From contig NC_015177.1 of assembly GCF_000190735.1 (NCBI RefSeq), positions 1,860,001 to 1,924,000 of the forward strand: a stretch of DNA of 64,000 bases, given 5' to 3'. Under the pieces are notes generated by a model. That model was not told the origin of the DNA. It saw only the letters and a list, made by a program, of their open reading frames with translations, and searched no databases. Each line of letters begins with the position of its first letter. Within the stretch, counting starts at the first letter, position 1. Positions 25,244 through 33,867 of the stretch are shown one piece after another. The stretch comes from Pseudopedobacter saltans DSM 12145. GTDB taxonomy: Bacteria; Bacteroidota; Bacteroidia; Sphingobacteriales; Sphingobacteriaceae. Both the position numbers and the translations under genes were made by a program.

Positions 25244-26835
25244 GCGTGAATGTCAGTCCGCCTCATGGCCGGCGGCTGGCCTAGTTCTTTCCCTGAAGCT
25301 GGAAAGAACCAAAGAGCCGTGGCGTATAAGCTTTGTCGCTCCATCTGAATAAATCTTTTTTTGTCGCAATCCGGATATGTGTGAATGTTATTGCTTCGTG
25401 AAGCTTTTGCAACACATTGGATTGCTTGGCAGTGGCGTATTATTGTTTGTGCATAAAGATTTATCCGATTTTGCATCCAAATCTTATAATGCCGAGTGCG
25501 TACTATCAATGGAAGTACAAATTTGCAATGATCCTTGTAAAAATGGTTGTAGCTTAGAGCGAACTGTAAAACCGAACCTCTTTTCTTTGCTAATTGGATA
25601 GATTCTTTTCAAAAAGCAGAGTAGCAAAGGAAAGTTGGTGCGATGTCATTTTTCCCTGAGCGTAAGGCCAGAGCTAAAGCCATAAAAAGAAAATGTTTTC
25701 CTGCCTGCCGCAGGCTAGGTGTTTCTTTTTCAAAAAAGAATAAAATATCAGCGTCAATAATATTAGTAGAATGCCTATGCGAAGCGTGAATGTCAGTCCG
25801 CCTCATGGCCGGCGGCTGGCCTAGTTCTTTCCCTGAAGCTGGAAAGAACCAAAGAGCCGTGGCGTATAAGCTTTGTCGCTCCATCTGAATAAATCTTTTT
25901 TTGTCGCAATCCGGATATGTGTGAATGTTATTGCTTCGTGAAGCTTTTGCAACACATTGGATTGCTTGGCAGTGGCGTATTATTGTTTGTGCATAAAGAT
26001 TTATCCGATTTTGCATCCAAATCTTATAATGCCGAGTGCGTGCTATCAAGGAATTATAAACTTGCAATGTCCTTTGTAAAAATGGTTGCACTTGGAAACG
26101 GATTGCACAACCGAGCCTCTTTTCTTTGCTCAATTGGATAGTTTTTTTTCAAAAAGCAGGGTAGCAAAGGAAAGTTGGTGCGATGTCATTTTTTTCTGAG
26201 CGTAAGGCCAGAGCTAAGCCATAAAAAGAAAATGTTTTTTGGTTCTTTTTTCGAAAAAAGAATAAAATATCAGCGTCAATAATATTAGTAGAATGCCTAT
26301 GCGAAGCGTGAATGTCAGTCCGCCTCATGGCCGGCGGCTGGCCTAGTTCTTTCCCTGCAGCTGGAAAGAACCAAAGAGCCGTGGCGTATAAGCTTTGTCG
26401 CTCCATCTGAATAAATCTTTCGTTGGCGCAATCCGGATATGTGTGAATGTTATTGCTTCGTGAAGCTTTTGCAACACATTGGATTGCTTGGCAGTGGCGT
26501 ATTATTGTTTGTGCATAAAGATTTATCCGATTTTGCATCCAAATCTTATAATGCCGAGTGCGTACTATCAATGGAAGTACAAATTTGCAATGATCCTTGT
26601 AAAAATGGTTGTAACTTAGAGCGGACTGCAAAACCGAGCCTCTTTTTCTTCAAAAAGGATATTCCTTATATCCTTTTTGAAGAAAAAGTTGGTGCGATGT
26701 CATTTTTCCCTGAGCGTAAGGCCAGAGCCAAAGCCATAAAAAGAAAATGTTTTTGGTTCTTTTTCGAAAAAAGAATAAAATATCAGCGTCAATAATATTA
26801 GTAGAATGCCTATGCGAAGAATGAAGCTCTTCGCC
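25186..26835. repeat. Tandem array of ~3.1 copies of a 513-537-bp structured unit
   Basis: Units begin near 25186, 25723, 26243 and 26757 (last one partial). The anchor aatatcagcgtcaataat recurs at intervals of 537, 522 and 513 bp. Long internal blocks are almost identical. Unit junctions carry a TTCTTTTT/AAAAAGAA hairpin, each unit has a GTTCTTTCC/GGAAAGAAC hairpin, and a third hairpin near the unit end is conserved as structure but not as sequence. No transposase or protein family is recognised. Copy 1 alone has a GCCTG/CAGGC palindrome near its end. The open frames of 110-174 codons on the minus strand simply repeat with the DNA. Confidence 0.85.
26642..26688. repeat. Perfect 21-bp-arm inverted repeat in repeat unit 3
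   Basis: Arms 26642-26662 and 26668-26688 are perfectly complementary around the loop TCCTT. In units 1 and 2 the same place holds a different 11-bp stem (25581-25591 with 25623-25633; 26120-26130 with 26163-26173). Confidence 0.85.
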
Positions 26836-26888
26836 TCATTACGTCGGTTGCTACCAGCAAATATCCATTATCAACTAGATAAGTCGAA

Positions 26889-27113
26889 TTAAAACTTGCC
26901 ATCTTTCAAAGGCTGCAAAATATAATCTAATCCATTTATTTTAATTTCATAAATTGTAGCCAGTTGTTGTCCTAATCTGCCTGAGGGCCAACCTTTACTC
27001 TGCATCCATTCCAGGTAACTAACTGGCAAATTACATAGCAGGTAGTCTTTATATTTACCAAAGGGCATTTTCACTTTTACAAGCTCCAGCAGTATTTTAG
27101 AATCCATGCTCAA
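26889..27113 (-). CDS. DUF3820 family small protein
   Basis: 74 residues. Matches DUF3820 (putative quorum-sensing-regulated virulence factor family): MPFGKYKDYLLCNLPVSYLEWMQSKGWPSG is the conserved core. The product is a small soluble domain with no signal or membrane segment; function is not established. It reads away from the methyltransferase gene, the two starts being 54 nt apart, so a short divergent promoter region lies between. The stop codon lies just beyond the end of the tandem array, making this the first normal chromosomal gene to its right. Confidence 0.75.
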   Translation of the reverse strand: MSMDSKILLELVKVKMPFGKYKDYLLCNLPVSYLEWMQSKGWPSGRLGQQLATIYEIKINGLDYILQPLKDGKF

Positions 27114-27167
27114 AATAAAGCATATTCTTCTACAACTTGATATAAATTTTGCTAATTTCCCCTTGGT

Positions 27168-27863
27168 ATGGAAAAAGATATTTACGGAGATTTTTTAAAG
27201 GATTATCAATTTAAAGGAAATAAAATAGATACTGTGTGGCTACATAATAACTACGCAGAAGCCGAGGAAATGCCTGTGGATGTTTTTTTCAGAAAAGAAT
27301 TTGAATTATCTGATTTAGAACTTCTTGCTATTCGATTGAGTAAAGGAAAGGTACTGGATATTGGTGCAGGTGCAGGTGCTATTAGCTTAGTCTTACAACG
27401 ACGAGGTTTAGATGTTACCGCTCTTGAGCTATCCGCTGGGGCATGTGAAGTAATGAAAACTCGCGGAGTAAAAAAGATTATAAATACGAATATATTCACT
27501 TTCGAAGAAGAAAAGTTCGACACGCTTTTGCTTATGATGAACGGCATTGGATTTTGTGAATATCTTGATCAGGTGGAAGTATTTCTTGAACATGCAAAAA
27601 AATTGTTAAATCCGAATGGCCAAATCCTGTTTGATTCTTCGGACGTTTCTTACTTGTATGAAACTAAACCATACGACGACTCAGGCTATTTTGGAGAAAT
27701 AGATTATCAATACGAGTATAAAGGAAAAAAGGGTGAATGGTTTACCTGGGTTTATATCGAACACGATCTCATGAAGGAGATGGCCGAAAGATTAGGCTAC
27801 AAAATGGAAATTTTATTTGACGACGGGAATGACCAGTATCTTGCCCGGCTTACTTTGAAATGA
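27168..27863 (+). CDS. Class I SAM-dependent methyltransferase
   Basis: 231 residues. Motif I is VLDIGAGAGAISLVLQRRG (about residues 62-80), the acidic end of strand 2 is VTALELS, and the motif IV region is KFDTLLLMMNGIGFCEYLD. These identify a Rossmann-fold class I methyltransferase. Substrate cannot be read from sequence; small-molecule substrates are usual for stand-alone members of this size. No signal peptide is present. It is a single-gene unit: a divergent DUF3820 gene lies upstream, and a short repeat tract and a long hairpin lie downstream. Confidence 0.82.
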   Translation: MEKDIYGDFLKDYQFKGNKIDTVWLHNNYAEAEEMPVDVFFRKEFELSDLELLAIRLSKGKVLDIGAGAGAISLVLQRRGLDVTALELSAGACEVMKTRGVKKIINTNIFTFEEEKFDTLLLMMNGIGFCEYLDQVEVFLEHAKKLLNPNGQILFDSSDVSYLYETKPYDDSGYFGEIDYQYEYKGKKGEWFTWVYIEHDLMKEMAERLGYKMEILFDDGNDQYLARLTLK

Positions 27864-27917
27864 GATTGGGGCTTAGATATGAGACGTGAGATTTGAGATA
27901 TTAGATGTGAGATCTGG
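27864..27917. repeat. Short degenerate tandem repeat (GAGAtnTGAGA-like)
   Basis: Several consecutive 8-9-nt variants of gagatatgaga, gacgtgaga, tttgagata and gatgtgaga directly after the methyltransferase stop codon. Simple-sequence tract in a 198-nt gap with no gene. Confidence 0.55.
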
Positions 27918-27996
27918 ATGCACAACATTTTGTTATAATCCCAAGTCAGACGCCTATGGAATAAAGCATGTATCTTTAATAAAGTATGTTTAAAGT

Positions 27997-28038
27997 GGCT
28001 GTCTCCCATGTTTGTACCAGCAAATGTAGGAGACAGCC
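27997..28038. terminator. Bidirectional hairpin between convergent genes
   Basis: Stem GGCTGTCTCC (27997-28006) pairs with GGAGACAGCC (28029-28038), with partial pairing inside the loop (TTTG/CAAA). It lies between the methyltransferase (+) and the lipoprotein gene (-). There is no long T-run, so termination is likely but not certain. Confidence 0.55.
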
Positions 28039-28061
28039 CCAGCCGGAAGAGATGCTCTCTT

Positions 28062-28799
28062 TTACTTCATCCCAATATTATAAACTACTCCCAGGGTAAA
28101 TACTGTATTTCCAGCCTTCATATAGTTCCTATGAATTAATCCAATATTCATCCCGTTAGTATATTGTACCTGAAAGTTTTTCGATAATCCCATTCTCGTA
28201 TAAAAAATGGGTTCTATTAACACGTTATCTTCTAAAGGATGATCCACACCATTCAGTTTAAAATTAGTCATCGAAACGTGGCTCAATCTAAGAGCTGTAC
28301 CAAAATTGAGCGGATGTTTTGACCCAAACAATTTCAGATCTTTTTTCTTTTCAGACGTATAATTTACCTGAATAAAAATTTTATTAAAATCAACATCTAT
28401 CAGGTCTTTTATAACCGGACCATCGTAGGTAATGTCTTTATATGTTTTGTCTGTATTTCCTTTTCCAAATCCAGCATATACTTCAAATATTCGTTTTTTA
28501 TCTTTACCAAATACATCAAAGTAGCCGATACCAGCTTCCCACAACTTCTGGTCTACATCTTTTCTTGTTCCGTTAGTACTTAACGTAGAAGCATTTGCAA
28601 AGCCCGCTATATGGTCCGAAAATGAGTAAGCAATATTTCCATTTATATTTCCTCTGAGATTGATATGTCCTCCTGCATGAAATTGGCCTTGCTCTGTAAA
28701 CATGGGAACTACAGGTACGTTTGGCATATACACAGTGGAACAACTGGAGAATAATAGGAGAATCAGGCTAAAAAAAAGTCCGCAATAAAGGAGTTTCAT
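28062..28799 (-). CDS. Putative outer-membrane beta-barrel lipoprotein
   Basis: 245 residues, no family recognised with confidence. A signal sequence with lipobox LFSSC (Cys about residue 20) is followed by alternating polar/aromatic strands (GGHINLRGNINGNIAYSFSD, VFTLGVVYNIGMK at the C-terminus), suggesting an outer-membrane barrel or porin-like fold. Start ATG at 28799 is the only one giving a full signal peptide. It is followed on the same strand by no close gene; the META lipoprotein is upstream. Function is unknown. Confidence 0.65.
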   Translation of the reverse strand: MKLLYCGLFFSLILLLFSSCSTVYMPNVPVVPMFTEQGQFHAGGHINLRGNINGNIAYSFSDHIAGFANASTLSTNGTRKDVDQKLWEAGIGYFDVFGKDKKRIFEVYAGFGKGNTDKTYKDITYDGPVIKDLIDVDFNKIFIQVNYTSEKKKDLKLFGSKHPLNFGTALRLSHVSMTNFKLNGVDHPLEDNVLIEPIFYTRMGLSKNFQVQYTNGMNIGLIHRNYMKAGNTVFTLGVVYNIGMK

Positions 28800-28875
28800 A
28801 AATATCTAAGGTAAAACCACTAGAACGTAGAAAAGGTAGATTTAATATTACAAGGGAAGAAATTCATAATAAAAT

Positions 28876-28927
28876 AGTGCTGTCTAAAAAGTGATGGCCA
28901 TACTATCAAATATTTCCAGACAGCACT
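28876..28927 (-). terminator. Hairpin after META lipoprotein gene
   Basis: AGTGCTGTCT (28876-28885) pairs with AGACAGCACT (28918-28927) with a 32-nt loop. It starts 5 nt after the stop codon of the minus-strand gene. Confidence 0.55.
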
Positions 28928-28931
28928 TCTA

Positions 28932-29372
28932 TTATTTTTTCTTTTTGAATTTCATTAACACTCCCAGATTCGAAGATAAACTTAAAGTACTATCCTTTAT
29001 AGTGTAAGTTTCGACCTGGTCCAGAGTTTTCAAGAAGGTATGTTCGCCTATGCCTTCACAAAACATTTTAGTTAATGCGAGGCCTTTCTTAAAAGAAATT
29101 TTGTTTTCCGGTTCAGCTTTCAATTCGCCATTTAATGAGTTGCATCCGGTATTTCCGCTAACTCTGGCCTTATCCAAATCAAAAGATAAAATTGGTTTAC
29201 GGTGTGGATAAAGTCCATCAAAAGTAATTCTTGGTCCTGTTATATAAAACAACTCCCATTCGCCTGCCAGTTTCGGATTTACTTTACTCCCGTTGCTTAA
29301 TTCCTTCAGATTGGAACAGGAAGCAAAAAACATAGTAAGGCAGATACTGCCCAATGCTATAATTTTCCTCAT
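28932..29372 (-). CDS. META-domain lipoprotein
   Basis: About 146 residues from the ATG at 29372, which directly precedes a lipoprotein signal (KIIALGSICLTMFFASC); the frame is open to 29396 but the extra eight residues weaken the signal. The mature part has the META (HslJ-like) fold: LAGEWELFYITGPR, then SFDLDKARVSGNTGCNSLNGEL and a later LTKMFCEG strand. META proteins are envelope-associated and sometimes linked to motility or novobiocin resistance in other bacteria. The role here is unknown. Confidence 0.8.
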   Translation of the reverse strand: MRKIIALGSICLTMFFASCSNLKELSNGSKVNPKLAGEWELFYITGPRITFDGLYPHRKPILSFDLDKARVSGNTGCNSLNGELKAEPENKISFKKGLALTKMFCEGIGEHTFLKTLDQVETYTIKDSTLSLSSNLGVLMKFKKKK

Positions 29373-29418
29373 TGTATTCAGTTTAGAAAAGAACAACTAC
29401 AAATTAATTTTGTTCGTT

Positions 29419-29880
29419 TTAAGATTCAAAATGATATAAAAAGACTACTTCTCCAGTGAAAGCCGGCTTTTTCTGATCTTTTATCTCCAGTTCGATTCCA
29501 ATATTCGCTTTAGTTACTCCTCTTAGATTCGCAATTCCAACTAATTTAGTCTTTAATCTCACTTCGCTGTTTACTGTCACAGCCTGCGCAAACCTTAGAC
29601 TTTCGATACCGTAATTTATTTCCATCTTAAGGTTTCTAACCTCTACAATTTGTTTCCACAAATAAGGAATTAAAGAAAGTGTAAGGTAGCCATGAGCAAT
29701 AGTTGCTTTGAACGGACTCTCTGTTTTCACCTTTTCTTCATCTGTATGAATCCATTGGTGATCCAATGTAGCATCTGCAAACAGGTTTATTTGCTCTTGT
29801 GTAATTTTATGATAATCAGAACATCCAAGCTCCTGTCCTAGATGTTGTGCAAATTCTTCGTAATTGTTAATTGTTAACAT
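29419..29880 (-). CDS. MaoC-family (R)-specific enoyl-CoA hydratase-like protein
   Basis: 153 residues, hot-dog fold. The hydratase motif is intact: ADATLDHQWIHTDEEKVK with the catalytic Asp-His pair, then SPFKATIAHGYLTLSLIPYL. It resembles the NodN/MaoC subgroup, hydrating enoyl-CoA or related thioesters; the physiological substrate is not evident. A -7 element (TAACTTTG on the minus strand, 29906-29913) lies 26 nt before the start. It is divergent from the Rrf2 regulator gene with a 120-nt shared promoter region. Confidence 0.85.
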   Translation of the reverse strand: MLTINNYEEFAQHLGQELGCSDYHKITQEQINLFADATLDHQWIHTDEEKVKTESPFKATIAHGYLTLSLIPYLWKQIVEVRNLKMEINYGIESLRFAQAVTVNSEVRLKTKLVGIANLRGVTKANIGIELEIKDQKKPAFTGEVVFLYHFES

Positions 29881-29905
29881 GAAAATATAATCCTAATTAA
29901 GGGGC

Positions 29906-29913
29906 CAAAGTTA
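29906..29913 (-). promoter_or_regulatory. -7 promoter element for MaoC gene
   Basis: The minus strand reads TAACTTTG, an exact TAnnTTTG match, 26 nt before the ATG at 29880. Confidence 0.5.
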
Positions 29914-29950
29914 CAATCTATTTCTAAAATAGTGTATAGCCAATTTGACA

Positions 29951-29982
29951 TTGGCTTTTGGAATTTAAAATTGATACTTTTG
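29951..29982 (+). promoter_or_regulatory. Promoter for Rrf2 regulator gene
   Basis: -7 element TACTTTTG at 29975-29982 and a TTGG at 29951-29954 with about 20-nt spacing match the Bacteroidota -33/-7 promoter. The TTG start codon follows 18 nt after the -7 box, supporting that unusual start. Confidence 0.55.
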
Positions 29983-30000
29983 TAAAAAAGAAGCATCGAT

Positions 30001-30447
30001 TTGTTAACGAAAAAGACTAAATATGCCGTAAAGGCTTTAATGGCCTTAGCGCGTAATGGGGAAAACAAACCAATGTTAATTGCTGAAATAGCTAAACAGG
30101 AAGGTTTACCTAAGCGTTTTCTGGAAGCAATTTTATTGGACCTTAAGCGGGGCCAGATACTGGGTAGCCGTATGGGGGCCGGAGGTGGTTACTTTTTAGT
30201 GAAGCCTGCTTCCGAGATTATGGTGGTAAACGTCATCCGTATTTTGGACGGACCAATTGCACTATTGCCATGCGTTAGCTTAAATTTTTACCAGAGATGT
30301 GAAGAATGTGTGGACGAGGTAACCTGTAGCATCAGGGAAATGATGGGGCGTGTAAGGGATGCAAGCATAGAAATTATGGGACATACTAGTATTGCAGACC
30401 TGGTTGCAAAGGAAAAAGAATTAGGAGGCAATCTATCCGAGGGATAA
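30001..30447 (+). CDS. Rrf2-family regulator with four-Cys cluster
   Basis: 148 residues with a TTG start, which best fits the promoter and the family N-terminus (LTKKTKYAVKALMALAR). The winged HTH is LIAEIAKQEGLPKRFLEAILLDL with wing GSRMGAGGGYFL. Cysteines C91, C100, C103 and C109 lie where IscR/NsrR-type proteins bind an Fe-S cluster, but the spacing (x8, x2, x5) differs from both. It could be an Fe-S or thiol sensor. It precedes the two-component system by 54 nt and may be cotranscribed with it, but a separate promoter cannot be excluded. Confidence 0.85.
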   Translation: MLTKKTKYAVKALMALARNGENKPMLIAEIAKQEGLPKRFLEAILLDLKRGQILGSRMGAGGGYFLVKPASEIMVVNVIRILDGPIALLPCVSLNFYQRCEECVDEVTCSIREMMGRVRDASIEIMGHTSIADLVAKEKELGGNLSEG

Positions 30448-30501
30448 CAACCCGAATTATAGCTGAACAGCTACATCTTATTCATAAATATAAGGTAAGG
30501 T

Positions 30502-31179
30502 ATGAAAATATTGATTATTGAGGACGATCCGACATTAAGTAAAAACATATGTGATGCCCTCTCTGAAAATGATATTCATACAGAAACGGTTTACGATGGA
30601 ATTCTCGCAGAGAAAATGCTCCGTAAAAATCAATACGATTGTATTATTCTGGATGTAAACCTTCCGGGAAAAACAGGCTTAGATCTTTGCAAAGATTTCA
30701 GGCAATACAATAAATACACTCCTATTATCATGTTGACTGCCTTTGGCGAACTGGATGATAAAGTGGCGGGTTTTAATGCGGGGGCAGATGACTACTTGAC
30801 TAAACCTTTTTATATGAGAGAACTTAGTTTGAGAGTTAACTCGCTTTTGAAACGCAGTACCACACTAGGAACAAATATCGAACAGGATACCATTAAGATT
30901 GGCGATCTCATCATTGATACCAAGATAAAAAAAGTAAACAGACAGGGAAAAGATATTATCCTCACTCCACGGGAATTTCAGATACTTTTGAAATTGGTTA
31001 GTTGTCGAGGAGAACTTGTTTCTAAAAATGATCTAATAAAAGAAATCTGGGGTAACTCTGTAGATGTGAATACCAATACTATCGAGGTTTTCATCAATTT
31101 CCTAAGAAAAAAAATAGACAAACCTTTTGGACAGGAATCTATAAAAACCAAGGTTGGATATGGGTACTATTTTGAATAA
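30502..31179 (+). CDS. OmpR/PhoB-type response regulator (CusR-like)
   Basis: 225 residues. The receiver domain has the acidic pair EDD at residues 7-9, phosphoacceptor D51 (IILDVNLPG), T (MLTAFGE) and K (LTKPF). The C-terminal winged helix (about 128-225) is typical OmpR class (ILTPREFQILLKLVSCRGELVSKNDLIKEIWG). The stop codon overlaps the kinase start by one nt (TAATG). Three TTTTAAgG boxes at exact 11-bp spacing lie before the downstream RND operon, the kind of direct repeat bound by this class. Regulation of metal efflux is inferred from context. Confidence 0.92.
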   Translation: MKILIIEDDPTLSKNICDALSENDIHTETVYDGILAEKMLRKNQYDCIILDVNLPGKTGLDLCKDFRQYNKYTPIIMLTAFGELDDKVAGFNAGADDYLTKPFYMRELSLRVNSLLKRSTTLGTNIEQDTIKIGDLIIDTKIKKVNRQGKDIILTPREFQILLKLVSCRGELVSKNDLIKEIWGNSVDVNTNTIEVFINFLRKKIDKPFGQESIKTKVGYGYYFE

Positions 31180-32540
31180 TGAGCATCCGTAAAAAAATAC
31201 TTATCTATTTTTCAGCTGTTACAGTTATGTTGGTAGCCATTGCTCTTATGGTTATTTACATTTTGTTTTCTGAATACCGGGAAGAAGATTTTCAGCAGAG
31301 ACAGAAAGAAAAAATACATCTTACCTTAAAATTCCTTGCGGAAATCAAAAGGGCAGATAAGGATATCGTTGAATATCTGGATCGAAACTCGATCAATGAA
31401 ATGCTGGATGAAAAATTGCTTATTTTTGATAACAGCAAATCGCTTATTTATACCAGTGTCGACAATACAAAAATACCTTATAGTCGGGATCTACTAAATA
31501 AATTATCTGAAAGCCAGCCGTGGATTGAAACAAAAGACGGACTATACGACGTAGTTAGTATCTATCTTAGAAAAAATGACCTCGCCTATTACGGAATAAG
31601 TAAGGCCTATGACGTTTATGGTTATACGAAGCTTAACTTTTTAAAGAGTGTGCTTATAGCAACGTTCTTTCTAGTTTCTTTTATCGTTATTTTAGTTTCA
31701 TTTTATCTGTCAAAAAAAATCACCAAACCGGTAAAGAGCATCACTGATAAAATAAAAAACTTCGATTTCGATCAGGAATTTCAACCATTGGTTTTCCACG
31801 AGGCCGAAAATGAGATGAGTATTCTGGCAAATCAGTTTAATTTGCTGGTGAAGCGGCTCAAAGAAGCTTTCTCTTTTCAAAAAAATGCCATTAACCACAT
31901 ATCTCACGAACTAAAAACTCCGATATCTATTCTTGTTTCTAATTTCGATCGGATAGAAAGAGAACAAGACCCTATTTTAAAACAGGAACTAATTGTAGGT
32001 CAAAAGGAAAGCACTAAAAACCTAAGTGAGATTATTAATCTGCTATTGGAAATATCAAAGACCGAGGCTAATCGGACACTTAATTTAAGCGAATTCAGAA
32101 TCGATGAATTGATTTTTGATGTTCTGGACGAGATAGAATTGATACATCCGGAATTTAAATTACACGTAGAATATGCCGAGCTTGATAATGAAGAAAACCT
32201 GATGATTAAGGCTAACTATAATTTAATGCGTTTGGTTTTTATTAATCTGTTCCAAAATGCTGTATACTATAGTCCTGATAAAAAAGCACAGCTCAAAATT
32301 ACACCTAAAGACGGGAAAGTAATCATAAGTCTCGAAAATATGGGTGAAACTATCGAAAAAGGCGAGCAACCTTTTTTATTTCAGCACTTTTTCAGAGGAA
32401 AAAACAGTTCTGGAAAAAGTGGCTTTGGCTTAGGTCTGGTATTTATCCATAAAATTCTAACGCTTCATCACGGAACAATACAATACCAGAGCACAAGACA
32501 AAACAGAAACAAATTCATTATTGTCCTTCCTTTAAGCTAA
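31179..32540 (+). CDS. Sensor histidine kinase (CusS-like)
   Basis: 453 residues. Membrane segments at about 9-31 and 155-175 enclose a ~120-residue periplasmic sensor region. Then come a HAMP-like linker, HisKA with H243 (NHISHELKTPIS), and the ATPase domain (N box NLFQNAVYYS, G2-type GFGLGLVFIH). The G1 region reads LENMGETIE, weaker than usual. Translation is coupled to the response regulator. With the RND genes that follow it resembles CusRS, which senses periplasmic Cu(I)/Ag(I); the exact metal is not provable here. Confidence 0.9.
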   Translation: MSIRKKILIYFSAVTVMLVAIALMVIYILFSEYREEDFQQRQKEKIHLTLKFLAEIKRADKDIVEYLDRNSINEMLDEKLLIFDNSKSLIYTSVDNTKIPYSRDLLNKLSESQPWIETKDGLYDVVSIYLRKNDLAYYGISKAYDVYGYTKLNFLKSVLIATFFLVSFIVILVSFYLSKKITKPVKSITDKIKNFDFDQEFQPLVFHEAENEMSILANQFNLLVKRLKEAFSFQKNAINHISHELKTPISILVSNFDRIEREQDPILKQELIVGQKESTKNLSEIINLLLEISKTEANRTLNLSEFRIDELIFDVLDEIELIHPEFKLHVEYAELDNEENLMIKANYNLMRLVFINLFQNAVYYSPDKKAQLKITPKDGKVIISLENMGETIEKGEQPFLFQHFFRGKNSSGKSGFGLGLVFIHKILTLHHGTIQYQSTRQNRNKFIIVLPLS

Positions 32541-32550
32541 CATTTATTGA

Positions 32551-32580
32551 TTTTAAGGAGTTTTTAAGGTCGTTTTAAAG
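32551..32580 (+). promoter_or_regulatory. Three 11-bp-phased direct repeats, response-regulator box
   Basis: TTTTAAGG at 32551, TTTTAAGG at 32562 and TTTTAAAG at 32573, exactly 11 bp apart, lie between the kinase stop and the TolC gene. OmpR/PhoB-type regulators bind such one-turn direct repeats. They end 28 nt before the TolC start. Confidence 0.65.
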
Positions 32581-32608
32581 TCCTTTGCCTAATAAAACTC
32601 TTTAAAAG

Positions 32609-33865
32609 ATGTACTACAAAACAAAAGCGGTTATAACTTTTTTATTAACCTCAATCGTTATAAGTAGTTTTGCTGCAGATCCGGTTAAGATTAATATCAG
32701 ACAGGCCGATAGTATTTTTCTGGAAAAAAATTATTTATTACTGGCATCTACAATGAATATCGAGGCTCAAAAGGCCTTAATTCTGCAAGCCAAACTTTAC
32801 CCAAACCCAACATTTTCACTTGGTTTCGTTGCTTATGACCCAGAAAATAAGAAGGCTCTTCACATAGGGTCTTCCGGACAAAAAACAGCTGAAATTGAAC
32901 AGCTTCTGCTATTGGGTGGCAAACGAAAGGCTGAAATTGAGATGGCTAAAACCAACGCCAGTATTGCAGAAATTGAATTTCAGAAACTGGTGAGGGAATT
33001 AAGGTTTAAGCTTTATTCCAACTTATTTAACGTTGGCCAGCAAAAAAAACTACTTGCGATTTATGATGCCCAGCTTAATCTATTGGATGAGCTATTGGAA
33101 TCCAATACCATTCAGGTTAGAAAAGGGAATTTACCTGCAAAAGACCTGGTAAGGTTAAAAGGTGCATATCTTAAACTGAACAATAGTAAAGCTGAACTTT
33201 TCAAAGATTATCTGAACGCACAAGGTGAATTACAAACTATTCTTCATCTACAGGATGAAATTATTTTTGACTTTTCTGATGCAGATTTTGGCAAGTATAT
33301 CAAATCGATTGGTTTACCCGCTTTGACCGAGGAAATGAACAGAAACCAACCCGAACTACTTTTATTGGAAAAGGACAAAGTTCTAGCCCAACAATACCTG
33401 ACCTACCAAAGAAAATTGGCTATTCCAGACCTTAGTATTTCCGCAAATTATGATCAGCAAGGCTCGGTTTTTAAAAATGAGATTGGAACCGGGATTTCCT
33501 TGAGTCTGCCTTTTTGGAACAGAAACCAGGGAAATATAAAAGCAGGAACATTTAAATTAAAAGAAAGCGAATATCAGTTTAAAGCTTTAGAAAGTGAACT
33601 GCATAACAAGCTTCGGAATTCTTATACTTTTTACCGACAGACAGTATCAGAATATCAGAAAGCTAAAAAACTTTACGATAACGATTTTGAAGAAACACTT
33701 AAAGGAATGAACGATAATTTCAAAAAGAGAAATGTTTCGATCATTGAATTTCTGGATTTTTTCGAAGCCTACAACGATGCACTAACAGAGCTGGCAAGAA
33801 TTAAGACACAGCTTGTAGACAGCGCTCAGGAACTTAATTTATTAACCGGAAAAGACATTTATTAA
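32609..33865 (+). CDS. TolC-family outer-membrane channel (CusC-like)
   Basis: 418 residues. Signal peptide (AVITFLLTSIVISSFAA) then the long helical repeats of outer-membrane efflux proteins (LFNVGQQKKLLAIYDAQLNLLDELLESN and its counterpart in the second half), with barrel-like strands PNPTFSLGFVAYDP and PDLSISANYDQQGS. It forms the outer-membrane exit duct of the RND pump encoded next. The adaptor starts 2 nt after its stop codon, giving a three-gene efflux operon. Confidence 0.9.
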   Translation: MYYKTKAVITFLLTSIVISSFAADPVKINIRQADSIFLEKNYLLLASTMNIEAQKALILQAKLYPNPTFSLGFVAYDPENKKALHIGSSGQKTAEIEQLLLLGGKRKAEIEMAKTNASIAEIEFQKLVRELRFKLYSNLFNVGQQKKLLAIYDAQLNLLDELLESNTIQVRKGNLPAKDLVRLKGAYLKLNNSKAELFKDYLNAQGELQTILHLQDEIIFDFSDADFGKYIKSIGLPALTEEMNRNQPELLLLEKDKVLAQQYLTYQRKLAIPDLSISANYDQQGSVFKNEIGTGISLSLPFWNRNQGNIKAGTFKLKESEYQFKALESELHNKLRNSYTFYRQTVSEYQKAKKLYDNDFEETLKGMNDNFKKRNVSIIEFLDFFEAYNDALTELARIKTQLVDSAQELNLLTGKDIY

Positions 33866-33867
33866 AA

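Noticed and set aside
25177-26631. Minus-strand reading frames of 110, 174 and 160 codons with nearly the same product in the repeat array
   Set aside because: They repeat only because the DNA repeats. Near-identity gives no sign of selection at the protein level, there is no promoter or known domain, and units differ at the frame ends.
25186-26835. CRISPR array
   Set aside because: Units are ~520 bp with no short repeat/spacer alternation and no cas genes.
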